DNA from: Alphaproteobacteria bacterium
GTDB lineage: Bacteria; Pseudomonadota; Alphaproteobacteria; Caulobacterales; Parvularculaceae
Length of the DNA stretch: 64,000 nt
Direction of reading: 5' to 3'
Assembly (NCBI GenBank): GCA_030426465.1
Contig: JAUHYK010000002.1
Location: 1 to 64,000, forward strand
Below, piece by piece: positions 1 to 8,166 of the stretch. The position numbers were made by a program, and so were the translations under genes. The notes beneath the pieces are model-generated. The model was given only the letters and a program-made list of their open reading frames with translations. It was not told the DNA's origin and made no database searches. Every line of letters begins with the position of its first letter. Positions within the stretch are counted from its first letter, which is position 1.

Positions 1-48
1 GACGGCGTAAGCTTCTTCCGACGGGCTCGGCGGGATGAGATCGGCCAT
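1..48 (-). CDS. 5' end of a gene running off the left edge (possibly pdxH)
   Basis: Only 16 codons are inside the window (MADLIPPSPSEEAYAV), read leftward from an ATG. A strong ribosome binding site, AAAGGAG, lies seven bases before the ATG, so this is a genuine start. The gene is divergent from aroC with about 110 bases between them. An N-terminus of this kind (hydrophobic residue, PPSPSEE, Y) resembles alphaproteobacterial pyridoxamine 5'-phosphate oxidases, and pdxH lies near aroC in several relatives. That identity is a guess from very little sequence; only the existence of the start is well supported. Confidence 0.5.
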   Translation of the reverse strand, partial: MADLIPPSPSEEAYAV

Positions 49-157
49 TTTCGCTCCTTTGCCCAGAACAACTCCATTTAGAACAGGGAGTTAGGAAATT
101 CTTGCGGGATTGGCTATAAGCTCATCGCGCGCGATAAGCGAGTCATACGGATCAGGC

Positions 158-1258
158 ATGTCTATCAACTCTTTCGGCAGGATGTTGCGGTTTACGACCT
201 GGGGCGAAAGCCACGGGCCGGCGCTGGGCGTCGTCATTGACGGTTGCCCGCCGGGGATCATCCTGCGCGCGGAAGACATCCAGATTGCGCTCGACAAGCG
301 CAAGCCCGGCACCTCGAAATTCGTGACCCAGCGCAAAGAGCCTGACGAGGTCAAAATCCTCTCCGGCGTTTTCGAGGATGACCGCACTGACGGCCCGCGC
401 ACCACCGGGACATCGATCAGCCTGATGATCGAAAATATGGACCAGCGCTCAAAAGACTATTCCGATATTCGCGACAAATATCGCCCCGGGCACGCCGACT
501 ACACTTATGACGCCAAATATGGATTTCGCGATTACCGCGGCGGCGGACGCTCATCCGCGCGCGAAACCGCTGCGCGTGTCGCCGCCGGTGTTGTCGCCGA
601 AAAAATTCTCGCCCATCTGTTTGAAAGCGCTGTGTGGATTCGCGCGTCCATGGTGCAGATGGGACCTTACAAAATCGACCGCGAAAATTTCGACTGGATG
701 AATGTCGATAAAAATCCGTTCTGGTGCGCCGACGCGACGGCCGCCGAACTCTGGGCGGAAAAACTCGACGAAGCGCGCAAAGATGGCTCGTCTCTCGGCG
801 CCGTGATTGAGGTCGTCGCCTCCGGGGCGCCAGCTGGTCTTGGCGCGCCGGTTTACGGCAAGCTCGACGCCGACCTCGCCAGCGCCATGATGTCGATCAA
901 CGCCGTCAAAGGCGTGGAGATCGGCGCGGGCATGGACGCCGCCGCGCTGACCGGTGAAGAGAACGCCGATGAAATCCGCATGAAGGACGGCGCCCCGCAT
1001 TTCCTGTCGAACAAGGCGGGCGGCATTTTGGGCGGCATCTCGTCGGGACAAGACATTGTCGTGCGCTTCGCGGTGAAACCGACCTCATCAATCCTGACGC
1101 CGCGCCGCACGATCAACGCCAAGGGCGAAGAAACAACCGTTCAGACCAAAGGCCGCCACGACCCCTGCGTCGGCATCCGCGCCGTGCCTGTGGGCATCGC
1201 AATGGTGGCGCTGACCCTTGCGGATCACGCGCTGCTTCATCGCGCGCAATGTGGATAA
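158..1258 (+). CDS. aroC: Chorismate synthase
   Basis: Chorismate synthase removes phosphate from 5-enolpyruvylshikimate 3-phosphate to give chorismate, the last shared step of aromatic amino acid synthesis. It is a cytoplasmic enzyme that needs reduced FMN. The protein is 366 residues, the normal length. Family signatures are visible: GESHGPALG near residues 16-24, RPGHADYTY near 109-117, and the arginine-rich [17 protein letters not shown] near 126-142. The frame is open from position 110, but the family's N-terminus (MSxNSFG then TTWGESHG) begins at 158, so that start is used; the ribosome binding site is weak. It ends one base before the convergent hydrolase gene ends. Identification is near certain. 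Confidence 0.97.
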   Translation: MSINSFGRMLRFTTWGESHGPALGVVIDGCPPGIILRAEDIQIALDKRKPGTSKFVTQRKEPDEVKILSGVFEDDRTDGPRTTGTSISLMIENMDQRSKDYSDIRDKYRPGHADYTYDAKYGFRDYRGGGRSSARETAARVAAGVVAEKILAHLFESAVWIRASMVQMGPYKIDRENFDWMNVDKNPFWCADATAAELWAEKLDEARKDGSSLGAVIEVVASGAPAGLGAPVYGKLDADLASAMMSINAVKGVEIGAGMDAAALTGEENADEIRMKDGAPHFLSNKAGGILGGISSGQDIVVRFAVKPTSSILTPRRTINAKGEETTVQTKGRHDPCVGIRAVPVGIAMVALTLADHALLHRAQCG

Positions 1259-1259
1259 T

Positions 1260-2153
1260 TTAACGGCACTCCCGGTCGAGCCAGGCCGTAATTTCATGGG
1301 CGAGCCGCAAGCGGTCCCACGAGAAAGAATGGTCCGCATCGAGACGGAGCTCCGTCATCTGAATATCCGGCGCGTCAAGAAAGGCGCGCATGTGGCGCTC
1401 GTGAACGGAAATATCCACGGCCTGATCTCGCTCGCCCGCGATCAGGAAGATTCTTTTGCCGGCGAGATTTGGCGCCAGTAATCTGTTGTCGAAGCTCTCC
1501 CCCGCTGCCGCGAGCTCCGCAACCGCGCTATCGCCACTAATCCCGTTCAGCATAATGAGCTGATCGGAATATTGCTTGAAACCTTCAAGCTCCTCCGGAT
1601 CAGTGTTGGCGAGATTGGCGCGGTCGCCGAAATTCGCCGCCGCCAGACCGACAATGCATTTCACCTTCTCGTCGCGCGCGCCGCCATGTAGCGCCATGAA
1701 CCCGCCCATGGAATGACCGACCAGCGCAATATGCTCGGGGTCAACGCGCAGGTGATCATTCGCGGGATCGCGGAGAAAATCGATCGCCGCAGCAACGTCT
1801 TCAATGGCGCCGTTGAAGGTGAAAATCCCTTCCGATCCCCAGGCGCCGCGATAGTGAAAGAACAAAACGTTCCACCCGGCGCGCCGGAACGCCTGCGCCA
1901 GATCGAGGTTTTTTTCGTTGCCCGGAAAGCCGTGCAGCAGGACCACGGTCGGGTGCGGTCCCGGCCCGTTCGCCATATAAAGGTGACCGTTCATCCGGTC
2001 GCCATGACTGTCGATCCCAAGCTCGACCACGCCGGGCGGAAAATCGTCATCAATGGTCTTTGGATCTTCGATGACGGCGGAAACATGTGCCATCGGGGTT
2101 GCATCATCGCAAGCGCCAAGCGCCAGCAACGTCATTATAGCCAGAATACGCAT
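1260..2153 (-). CDS. Alpha/beta hydrolase lipoprotein (dienelactone hydrolase/BAAT-like)
   Basis: A 297-residue alpha/beta hydrolase. It begins with MRILAIMTLLALGAC, a lipoprotein signal whose lipobox ends at Cys15, so the enzyme is probably membrane-anchored in the periplasm. The oxyanion-hole segment VVLLHGFPGNEKN, the nucleophile elbow GHSMGG, a late Asp in GERDQAVD and the catalytic His in DADHSFSW form a complete triad. The frame is open further upstream, but the ATG at 2153 has GAGGGG seven bases before it and starts the signal, so it is preferred. Substrate cannot be told; the N-terminal half resembles hydrolases acting on small esters or acyl peptides. It is divergent from a second unrelated alpha/beta hydrolase 123 bases away and convergent with aroC. 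Confidence 0.85.
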   Translation of the reverse strand: MRILAIMTLLALGACDDATPMAHVSAVIEDPKTIDDDFPPGVVELGIDSHGDRMNGHLYMANGPGPHPTVVLLHGFPGNEKNLDLAQAFRRAGWNVLFFHYRGAWGSEGIFTFNGAIEDVAAAIDFLRDPANDHLRVDPEHIALVGHSMGGFMALHGGARDEKVKCIVGLAAANFGDRANLANTDPEELEGFKQYSDQLIMLNGISGDSAVAELAAAGESFDNRLLAPNLAGKRIFLIAGERDQAVDISVHERHMRAFLDAPDIQMTELRLDADHSFSWDRLRLAHEITAWLDRECR

Positions 2154-2276
2154 TGATCCCCCCTCATCCGGTTCAACGCACCCTGCCAAAGCCCGGCGGT
2201 GAAGTCTATGAGGCCGCGCTATCCCCTCCTGTGCAAGGCTGTTTTGAGCTGCTGCATGACCATGTAAAAGGCAGTC

Positions 2277-3251
2277 ATGAAAAAACGCTATCTCATTCCG
2301 CTCATCTTCTTTGCGCTCCTTGCTGGCGCTTTTATATTCCTGCGAACGCCGGATACGGACCCTGCTGCAATGGAGGCGAAATATACGAATGAAGCCTCGC
2401 AATTCGTGGAAGGGCCAAATGGCTTGCGCGTTCACTATCGCGACCAGGGAAACAGGAACGGCGTTCCCATTGTGTTTGTGCATGGCACCGCGGCGTCGCT
2501 GCACACATGGGAGCCTTTGGTCGATCGATTAGGTGATGAATATCGCGTCATCACCTACACCCAGCCAGGGCATGGGCTGACCGGTCCGAATGCAAATCAC
2601 GATTATTCCTTCGCCGGTATGGCGCAAGCGCTTGATCTTGTCGCCGACGAGCTTTCGCTTGATCATTTCGTTCTCGGAGGCAACTCCATGGGCGGCTGGG
2701 TCGCCTGGCGCTATGCGCTGGCCAATCCCGAAAGCGTGGAAGCATTGATCCTGCTCGACGCGTCGGGCATGCCTTTGCGCGAGGGCGAAAGCGAACCGGC
2801 GCTCAATCTCGGTTTCCGCCTCTTAAAAAATCCCGTTGGCCGGTTTTTGTTAAAGCAGTTCACGCCGCGCGCCGCAGTCGAACGATCAGCGCTTGAATCC
2901 GTCTCCGTGAAATCGATCATCACAGATGAGGTTGTGGACCGTTACTGGGAGCTCCTGCGCCTGCCCGGCAACCGCGCAGCAGCGGGACAACGCGCGCTTG
3001 CGGATCGTGAACTGGCCTTTGCGGATGAAATTCACAACATTGTCGCGCCGACATTGATTATCTGGGGCGAAGAAGACGCACTGATCCACGCAACGGCCGC
3101 AACGACATTCGATGAAAGACTGCCGAATGCTGAAGTCATCCGCTATGACGGCGTCGGCCACATCCCCATGGAAGAGGCCCCGGACAGGACAGCGGCGGAT
3201 ATAGATGCGTTTCTGGACCGTGTGCTTAAACCGGTTTCTGAAACGCCGTAA
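2277..3251 (+). CDS. Membrane-anchored alpha/beta hydrolase
   Basis: A 324-residue alpha/beta hydrolase of the epoxide-hydrolase/haloperoxidase-like type. Residues 4-22 form one hydrophobic N-terminal segment with a Lys-rich start, suggesting a signal anchor with a periplasmic catalytic domain. The HGTAASLHTW oxyanion-hole segment, the nucleophile elbow GGNSMGGW, the acid in WGEEDALI and the histidine in GVGHIPMEEAP give a full triad. Substrate is unknown. Its last 26 bases overlap the end of the convergent methyltransferase gene, so the two transcripts share complementary 3' ends. Confidence 0.85.
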   Translation: MKKRYLIPLIFFALLAGAFIFLRTPDTDPAAMEAKYTNEASQFVEGPNGLRVHYRDQGNRNGVPIVFVHGTAASLHTWEPLVDRLGDEYRVITYTQPGHGLTGPNANHDYSFAGMAQALDLVADELSLDHFVLGGNSMGGWVAWRYALANPESVEALILLDASGMPLREGESEPALNLGFRLLKNPVGRFLLKQFTPRAAVERSALESVSVKSIITDEVVDRYWELLRLPGNRAAAGQRALADRELAFADEIHNIVAPTLIIWGEEDALIHATAATTFDERLPNAEVIRYDGVGHIPMEEAPDRTAADIDAFLDRVLKPVSETP

Positions 3252-4299
3252 CTTTTGTGAGGAACGCCAGCGTTTCCTCCATTTTTTCCAGCCCCGCCTC
3301 ACCGAACAACGAAGGCAAATCAGTGCGGCAATAAGAGTCGTAATAAGGCTCGTGAAACCCGCGTGGGAAATTTTCCAGGAGAATATCAAACCCGGGCTCG
3401 TCGCCAAATTGAATGGTGTCAGTGTGGATATAAACACCGCCCGGCTTTAACAGGCGCGCGATTTCCGCCGCGACCTCAGCCCGAACCTTTGGCGGCAATT
3501 CATGGAACAGATAAACAGAGGTGATGATGTCAAACGAAGCGTCAGCGAGCCCTGTCTTTTCGGCCGGCTGTTGAACGAAATTCACATATTTTGCGCCGCC
3601 CAGCGCGTTGCGCGCCCGGCCGAGATAGGCTGGCGATAAATCAAGCGCCGTCAGTTTCAGCATCGGCCAGTTGTCATTTACATCGGCGAGAAAACCGCCG
3701 CCGCCGCACCCAAGATCAAGAAGCGACACGGCGCCGGCGTCCCTTCCCGTCAAGGCGTTCCGCACGAAGGGCAAGGCTTGCCGGCGCATGGCCGCCGCAG
3801 AGCCGGTGAACAATGTCTCCACTTGCATGTCATAACGCGCAGCGGATGCGTCGGTCAGCCAGCCATCGGTCTGGTAATGAAAATTCTGAAGATAGTAACG
3901 CGGGTATTTCTCTCGCGCCGCATCGGTCAGAACTTCCGAATGAGCGCGGGCGTATTTTCGCTGCGCAACCTTGCGCGCATCGAGGAGATAATCGCGGCTG
4001 GTCCGCCACAGTTTCGACGGCGACGGCGCACGCCGAAGCTCCGCCGGCATTTTGTAAATTCCGGCTTTGATATTCGTCCAGTCGCGCTGAAACACATCAC
4101 GGAAAGCGGTTTTCAATCGGTCCCGATCAAGGGGCCCGAACTCTTCCGCATAGGGCGCGTCGCCCGGATCAGTAAGCGGCCCCATCAGGCGGCGGCCATA
4201 GGCGTAATGCCCCGTATACCAGAGCACCCGCGCCGCCTGTCCGGCGCTATAGGCGGCGCGCTTTGCGCTATTGGCGATCATCGCATTGAGCGGCGCCAT
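3226..4299 (-). CDS. Class I SAM-dependent methyltransferase
   Basis: A 357-residue protein with an N-terminal region of about 160 residues of unknown role, followed by a Rossmann-fold methyltransferase domain. The domain shows motif I LDLGCGGGGF, the acidic loop ALDLSPAYL, a segment DIITSVYLFHELP, and a post-core helix with LLKPGGV. The N-terminal half is rich in Arg and Tyr and may bind the substrate. The target is not evident. The start lies three bases after the stop of the RNA methyltransferase gene, with AAGGAG inside that gene's final codons, so the two are almost certainly cotranscribed with tlyA as a methyltransferase operon. The 3' end overlaps the convergent hydrolase gene. Confidence 0.8.
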   Translation of the reverse strand: MAPLNAMIANSAKRAAYSAGQAARVLWYTGHYAYGRRLMGPLTDPGDAPYAEEFGPLDRDRLKTAFRDVFQRDWTNIKAGIYKMPAELRRAPSPSKLWRTSRDYLLDARKVAQRKYARAHSEVLTDAAREKYPRYYLQNFHYQTDGWLTDASAARYDMQVETLFTGSAAAMRRQALPFVRNALTGRDAGAVSLLDLGCGGGGFLADVNDNWPMLKLTALDLSPAYLGRARNALGGAKYVNFVQQPAEKTGLADASFDIITSVYLFHELPPKVRAEVAAEIARLLKPGGVYIHTDTIQFGDEPGFDILLENFPRGFHEPYYDSYCRTDLPSLFGEAGLEKMEETLAFLTKVTAFQKPV

Positions 4300-4302
4300 G
4301 TC

Positions 4303-5619
4303 TCACTCCTTCGTGAAAAGCCCGGCAAGCTCAACATGGGCCGAGAACACGAACTGATCAACGGGCAAAAGCTGCGACAGGCTGTAGCCGCCAGCCCGCA
4401 AAATGCTCGCATCACGGGCGAAGCTCGCCGGATTGCAGGAGACGCCGACGACAACGGGGACCGAAGAGTGCGCCAGCGTTTCCGCCTGCGCCCTGGCGCC
4501 CGCCCGAGGCGGGTCGAACACCACTGCTTCATAGGGTTTCAGCTCTTCAGCGCTTAACGGCCGTTCGAACAGATTGCGCCGTTCAGCCCTTAGCGGAAAG
4601 CGTAAACCAGCGCTGCGCGACGCTGCATCCAATGCAGCGATCGCTGGCGCATCGGAATCGAACGCATTCACCGCCGCGCCGCCAGCAAGGGGAAGCGCAA
4701 AAGTTCCGCAACCGGAGAAAAGATCAGCGATGCGTTTCGCGTCTTTTGTATGATTAATAACGAAGCTTGTTAGCGCCGCCTCTCCTTCGGCGCTTGCCTG
4801 CAGAAAACCGCCCGGCGCCACGGCAACCGGCGCGCCGCCAAAGCGCACAACAGGCATTTCAAACATGGCGAGCGGGGCGCCGTCGGTCGTAAGGCGCACA
4901 ATTCCTGCGTCCTGCGCCGCCTCGGTCAGCGCCATACTCTCAGGGCCCGTCAGATCGTCAGATGCATCGCCGCCGGTTAACACAACATCAAGACCATTGT
5001 CGCAGTAGGTCACCTGCAGATCGAACGTCCGCCATCTTGCCGGCGCAGCGCTCGCAAGCGCGAGCAATCGCGGGACCGCTTCGCTGAGCGCCGGCGCCAG
5101 GACGAGACAGTGGTCGATAGCTACAATGCGCGACGCCCCACGCTCGTTAAAACCAAAGACAACGCCCCCAGCGGTTCGGCGCACAGCGAATGCCGCGCGT
5201 CGGCGGGACGCAGGCGGGCAGGCGTACATTGGCGCGATGATCTCTTCGCTGAAATTTTCACGCGCCAACGCATCAACGACCAGTTTTCGTTTCCAGTCTC
5301 GATAATAATCCAACGACAGGTGCTGCAAGCCGCAGCCGCCACAATCGCCATAATACGGGCATGGGGCGACGCCGCGGTTAGGGCTCTCGGCGATCAGACT
5401 CTCGATCTCGCCGCGACCGCCGCGATAGGAAATGCGCGCAACATCGCCCGGCGCGCTGTAAGGCGTGAATATTTTCTCGCCATCAACAATCGCCACGCCA
5501 TCGCCGCGGGCGCCGATTTCAACTATCTCCGCCTCTGCGATTTTTGCCGGCGCCGGCGCCTTGGTCCGGGATTTAATTTTTCTTCGTCGCGCCAAGAAGA
5601 AATTCCTTATTGCCGTCAC
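4303..5619 (-). CDS. TrmA/RlmD-family RNA m5U methyltransferase
   Basis: A 438-residue class I methyltransferase of the TrmA/RumA family, which methylates C5 of uridine in RNA, most often 23S rRNA. An N-terminal TRAM-like beta barrel (about 30-85) is followed by a cysteine cluster CPYYGDCGGCG typical of the [4Fe-4S] members, the SAM-binding LFSGCGTFALPLA, VVFDPPRAGA, and the catalytic loop GVSCNPASFARD. It starts inside tlyA: the GTG at 5619 gives a 47-base overlap with the tlyA end. A TTG at 5595 with AAGGA upstream is an alternative start. Which uridine it modifies (RlmC- or RlmD-type) cannot be settled here, so no symbol is given. Confidence 0.88.
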   Translation of the reverse strand: MTAIRNFFLARRRKIKSRTKAPAPAKIAEAEIVEIGARGDGVAIVDGEKIFTPYSAPGDVARISYRGGRGEIESLIAESPNRGVAPCPYYGDCGGCGLQHLSLDYYRDWKRKLVVDALARENFSEEIIAPMYACPPASRRRAAFAVRRTAGGVVFGFNERGASRIVAIDHCLVLAPALSEAVPRLLALASAAPARWRTFDLQVTYCDNGLDVVLTGGDASDDLTGPESMALTEAAQDAGIVRLTTDGAPLAMFEMPVVRFGGAPVAVAPGGFLQASAEGEAALTSFVINHTKDAKRIADLFSGCGTFALPLAGGAAVNAFDSDAPAIAALDAASRSAGLRFPLRAERRNLFERPLSAEELKPYEAVVFDPPRAGARAQAETLAHSSVPVVVGVSCNPASFARDASILRAGGYSLSQLLPVDQFVFSAHVELAGLFTKE

Positions 5620-6298
5620 CGCCGGGAATAGGACTGTCGATCAATCCATGAACCGCCCAGCCTGTGCTTTCAATCCATTGCGCCATATCTTGCGCACAAG
5701 GCTCGGAAAGCCCCTCTTTCACAAGCCCGCCTTTGCCGATGCCCTGACGGCCAACTTCGAATTGCGGTTTGATGAGCGCCGCCAATGTGCAACCGGGCGC
5801 CGCCAGCGCCAGCGCAAATGGCAATGCCTTTTTTAGGCTGATGAAACTGACGTCGCAGACGATCATGGCAATCGGATCGGGTATGAGCGCAGGTGATAAC
5901 TCTTTCGCATGCGTCTTCTCCAGATTCACGACGCGATGGTCGCCGGCTATTCTCGGATGCAACTGTCCCTGCCCCACATCGACCGCGTAAATCTTCGCCG
6001 CGCCAGCGCGTAGCAGCACTTCTGTAAAGCCGCCGGTTGACGCGCCGAGGTCAAGACAGATTTTTCGCGAGACATCGAAATTGAAATGCACGAGCGCGGA
6101 TTGCAGCTTCACGCCGCCGCGCGAGACAAAATCATGCGCAGCGCCGGTGACGGCGATGTCCGCGCCTTCCGGAACTTTCTGGGAGGATTTGTCGGCAACC
6201 GCGCCGTTCACCATAACAAAGCCCTCAGCAATGGCCGCCTGCGCGCGGGCGCGACTTTCCATTAATCCTTGCTGGACGAGATATTGATCGAGGCGCAT
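5573..6298 (-). CDS. tlyA: TlyA family rRNA methyltransferase/putative hemolysin
   Basis: A 241-residue TlyA-family protein. An S4 RNA-binding domain occupies about residues 1-60 (MRLDQYLVQQGLMESRARAQ, then GFVMVNG). A FtsJ-like methyltransferase domain follows, with LDLGASTGGF as motif I, YAVDVGQGQL, and the catalytic-region sequences CDVSFISLKKALP and LIKPQFEVGR. Homologues 2'-O-methylate 16S and 23S rRNA; the hemolysin name is historical. It is first in the operon with the m5U methyltransferase and the class I methyltransferase. In relatives tlyA follows dxs directly; here dxs is about 4 kb upstream, separated by unrelated genes. Confidence 0.93.
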   Translation of the reverse strand: MRLDQYLVQQGLMESRARAQAAIAEGFVMVNGAVADKSSQKVPEGADIAVTGAAHDFVSRGGVKLQSALVHFNFDVSRKICLDLGASTGGFTEVLLRAGAAKIYAVDVGQGQLHPRIAGDHRVVNLEKTHAKELSPALIPDPIAMIVCDVSFISLKKALPFALALAAPGCTLAALIKPQFEVGRQGIGKGGLVKEGLSEPCAQDMAQWIESTGWAVHGLIDSPIPGGDGNKEFLLGATKKN

Positions 6299-6366
6299 TA
6301 TTTCCGACGGATAAACGACGCATCATCGTATAATCACGGTCAGGTATAACGCCAAGGAGAGACGTC

Positions 6367-7398
6367 ATGCGCCTTGCCATTTTCGCCGGCCTCGCCGCCC
6401 TTGGCGTCTGTGCGCCCGCCAGGGCTGATGTCAACGACGCCGCCGCCTATAACGCCAAGAAAGGCGGCGTCTCGCTGGTGGTGTTGAAAAAGGGCCGCCT
6501 CGAATTTGAAAATTATCCCAATAAGGGCGAGCCCGACAAAGCCTTCGAACTTGCGAGCGGGACGAAAAGCTTTTCAGGCGTCATCGCCGCCGCCGCGGTT
6601 ATGGACGGTCTCTTGTCTCTGGATGAACGCGCCGCCGACACTCTGCCCGAATGGCGAAGCGATACGCAAAAATCGCAAATCACCATCCGCCAGCTGCTTT
6701 CCCTGACGAGCGGAATTGAGTCGACGGGCGTTTTCCGTCCGCCCACCTATGACGATGCTATCGCCCTGCCCGTTGTCACGCCGCCCGGCACCGCCTTCGA
6801 ATATGGTCCGGTGAATTTCCAGATCTTCGGTGAGATCATGCGCCGCAAGGTCCAGGCCGTTGAGGGCGGCGTTTATGAAAACGCCATCGACTACCTGCAG
6901 GCGCGAATTCTCAACCCCCTCAATATTCACCCAGCGCAATGGAATGAACGCGGAGGCTACCCCACCTTGCCGTCCGGCGCCGACTTCACGGCAAGGGAGT
7001 GGGCGCGTTTTGGCCAATTTGTTTTGCAGGGCGGCGTCTGGGAAGGCATGCAACTCGTTGACCGGGGCGCCCTTGCAGAAAATTTCATCGGCTCTGATGT
7101 GAATGCAGGCTACGGTCTCACCTGGTGGCTTAATGAACAGCCCAGCAACGAGACCCTTGACGCATCACGCACGATGACGGTTGCGTCGGACATGTTCACC
7201 CACCCCCGACGCGGCGAGCTTCCCGGCGATTTGTTTATGGCCGCCGGCGCCGGCGGTCAGCGCCTTTATATCATTCCATCAATGGATTTGGTGATCGTGC
7301 GTCAATATCCGCGCGTCATCGAGCGCAAATTCGGCCAGCGACGGCGCGGCGGACCTTTCTCAGATGTGGAGTTCCTACTGGCTTTCCTCAAGTCCTAA
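6367..7398 (+). CDS. Exported serine hydrolase (beta-lactamase/penicillin-binding-protein fold)
   Basis: A 343-residue class C beta-lactamase-like serine hydrolase with a clear signal peptide (residues 1-20, ending APARA), so it acts in the periplasm or outside. The SxxK nucleophile motif is SGTK at residues 64-67. The second motif is atypical: where YxN is usual the protein has YGPVN (146-150), with Asn at the fourth rather than the second position after Tyr. The C-terminal GAGGQRLYIIPSMDLVIV matches esterase-type members. Ribosome binding site GGAGAG precedes the ATG. It is more likely an esterase or D-amino-acid peptidase than an antibiotic-degrading enzyme. Transcribed alone, divergent from tlyA. 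Confidence 0.85.
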   Translation: MRLAIFAGLAALGVCAPARADVNDAAAYNAKKGGVSLVVLKKGRLEFENYPNKGEPDKAFELASGTKSFSGVIAAAAVMDGLLSLDERAADTLPEWRSDTQKSQITIRQLLSLTSGIESTGVFRPPTYDDAIALPVVTPPGTAFEYGPVNFQIFGEIMRRKVQAVEGGVYENAIDYLQARILNPLNIHPAQWNERGGYPTLPSGADFTAREWARFGQFVLQGGVWEGMQLVDRGALAENFIGSDVNAGYGLTWWLNEQPSNETLDASRTMTVASDMFTHPRRGELPGDLFMAAGAGGQRLYIIPSMDLVIVRQYPRVIERKFGQRRRGGPFSDVEFLLAFLKS

Positions 7399-7509
7399 GC
7401 TGCACTTTTCGAAAAAGATAATCCGGAAAGTTGCTGGAACGACGCGTGGGCGTCCCGTGTTTTCTTTCACATAGCATCAAAGCAATGCTGTAACGAAAGG
7501 AGATACGCT

Positions 7510-8082
7510 ATGACAAAACTCCAGAACAGAAAAATCGCCATTATCGCAACAGACGGGTTTGAGGAATCGGAACTTTTCTCCCCGCTGGACGCGCTGAAAA
7601 AAGAAGGCGCCGAAATTGATATTATTTCTCTTAAAAACGGCGCCATTCAGGGCTTCAACCATATGGAGCGCGGCAAGGCTATTGAGGTGACGAAGGATAT
7701 CACCCATGCCGACATCAATGACTATGACGGCGTGCTGATCCCGGGCGGCCTTTATAATCCCGACGCGCTGCGCAGCGACGAGAAAGTAATCGCCTTCGTC
7801 CGCGGCGCCTTCGCCAAGAAACTGCCTGTGGCCGCAATATGTCACGGTCCGCAGGTGCTGATTACAGCGGAGGTCGTAAAAGGCCGCAAAATGACCGGCT
7901 ATTCGGCTATTCAGCCGGACCTGAAAAACGCCGGCGCGCAAGTCAGCGACGAGGAAGTCGTCGTGGATGCGGGCCTCGTAACAAGCCGCAACCCCGATGA
8001 CCTGCCTGCTTTCAACCAGAAAATTATCGAAGAATTCTGCGAAGGCGAACACAAGGCGCAAAAGAAATCGATCGCTGCGTAA
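7510..8082 (+). CDS. PfpI/DJ-1 family protein (type 1 glutamine amidotransferase-like)
   Basis: A 190-residue DJ-1/PfpI superfamily protein. The nucleophile elbow is AICHGPQ, with Cys followed directly by His, and the acidic partner is in DGFEESEL near residue 19. This arrangement is shared by the PfpI peptidases and the stress-induced YhbO/YraA-type proteins credited with aldehyde or glycation repair. The C-terminus is an alternating charged tail (EGEHKAQKKSIAA). An AAAGGAG ribosome binding site lies before the ATG. The gene stands alone and is followed by a strong intrinsic terminator. The exact activity cannot be assigned from sequence. Confidence 0.88.
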   Translation: MTKLQNRKIAIIATDGFEESELFSPLDALKKEGAEIDIISLKNGAIQGFNHMERGKAIEVTKDITHADINDYDGVLIPGGLYNPDALRSDEKVIAFVRGAFAKKLPVAAICHGPQVLITAEVVKGRKMTGYSAIQPDLKNAGAQVSDEEVVVDAGLVTSRNPDDLPAFNQKIIEEFCEGEHKAQKKSIAA

Positions 8083-8117
8083 CCCCGTCTGTCGTTCCTC
8101 GCATACGCAGTGATCGG

Positions 8118-8145
8118 AAAAGCCCCGCTGGAAGGCGGGGCTTTT
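8118..8145. terminator. Intrinsic terminator after the PfpI gene, likely bidirectional
   Basis: A perfect 11-base stem, AAAAGCCCCGC pairing with GCGGGGCTTTT, encloses a six-base loop. It ends in TTTT on the plus strand and, because the stem begins with AAAA, also in a U-run on the minus strand. It lies between the end of the PfpI gene and the convergent symporter gene and could serve both. Confidence 0.9.
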
Positions 8146-8166
8146 CACACATCATGAGAATTGCGA

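Noticed and set aside
7440-7470. GACGC-gtgg-GCGTC hairpin near a T-rich stretch after the serine hydrolase
   Set aside because: Only five base pairs, and the T-run is interrupted and begins five bases late; too weak to call a terminator.
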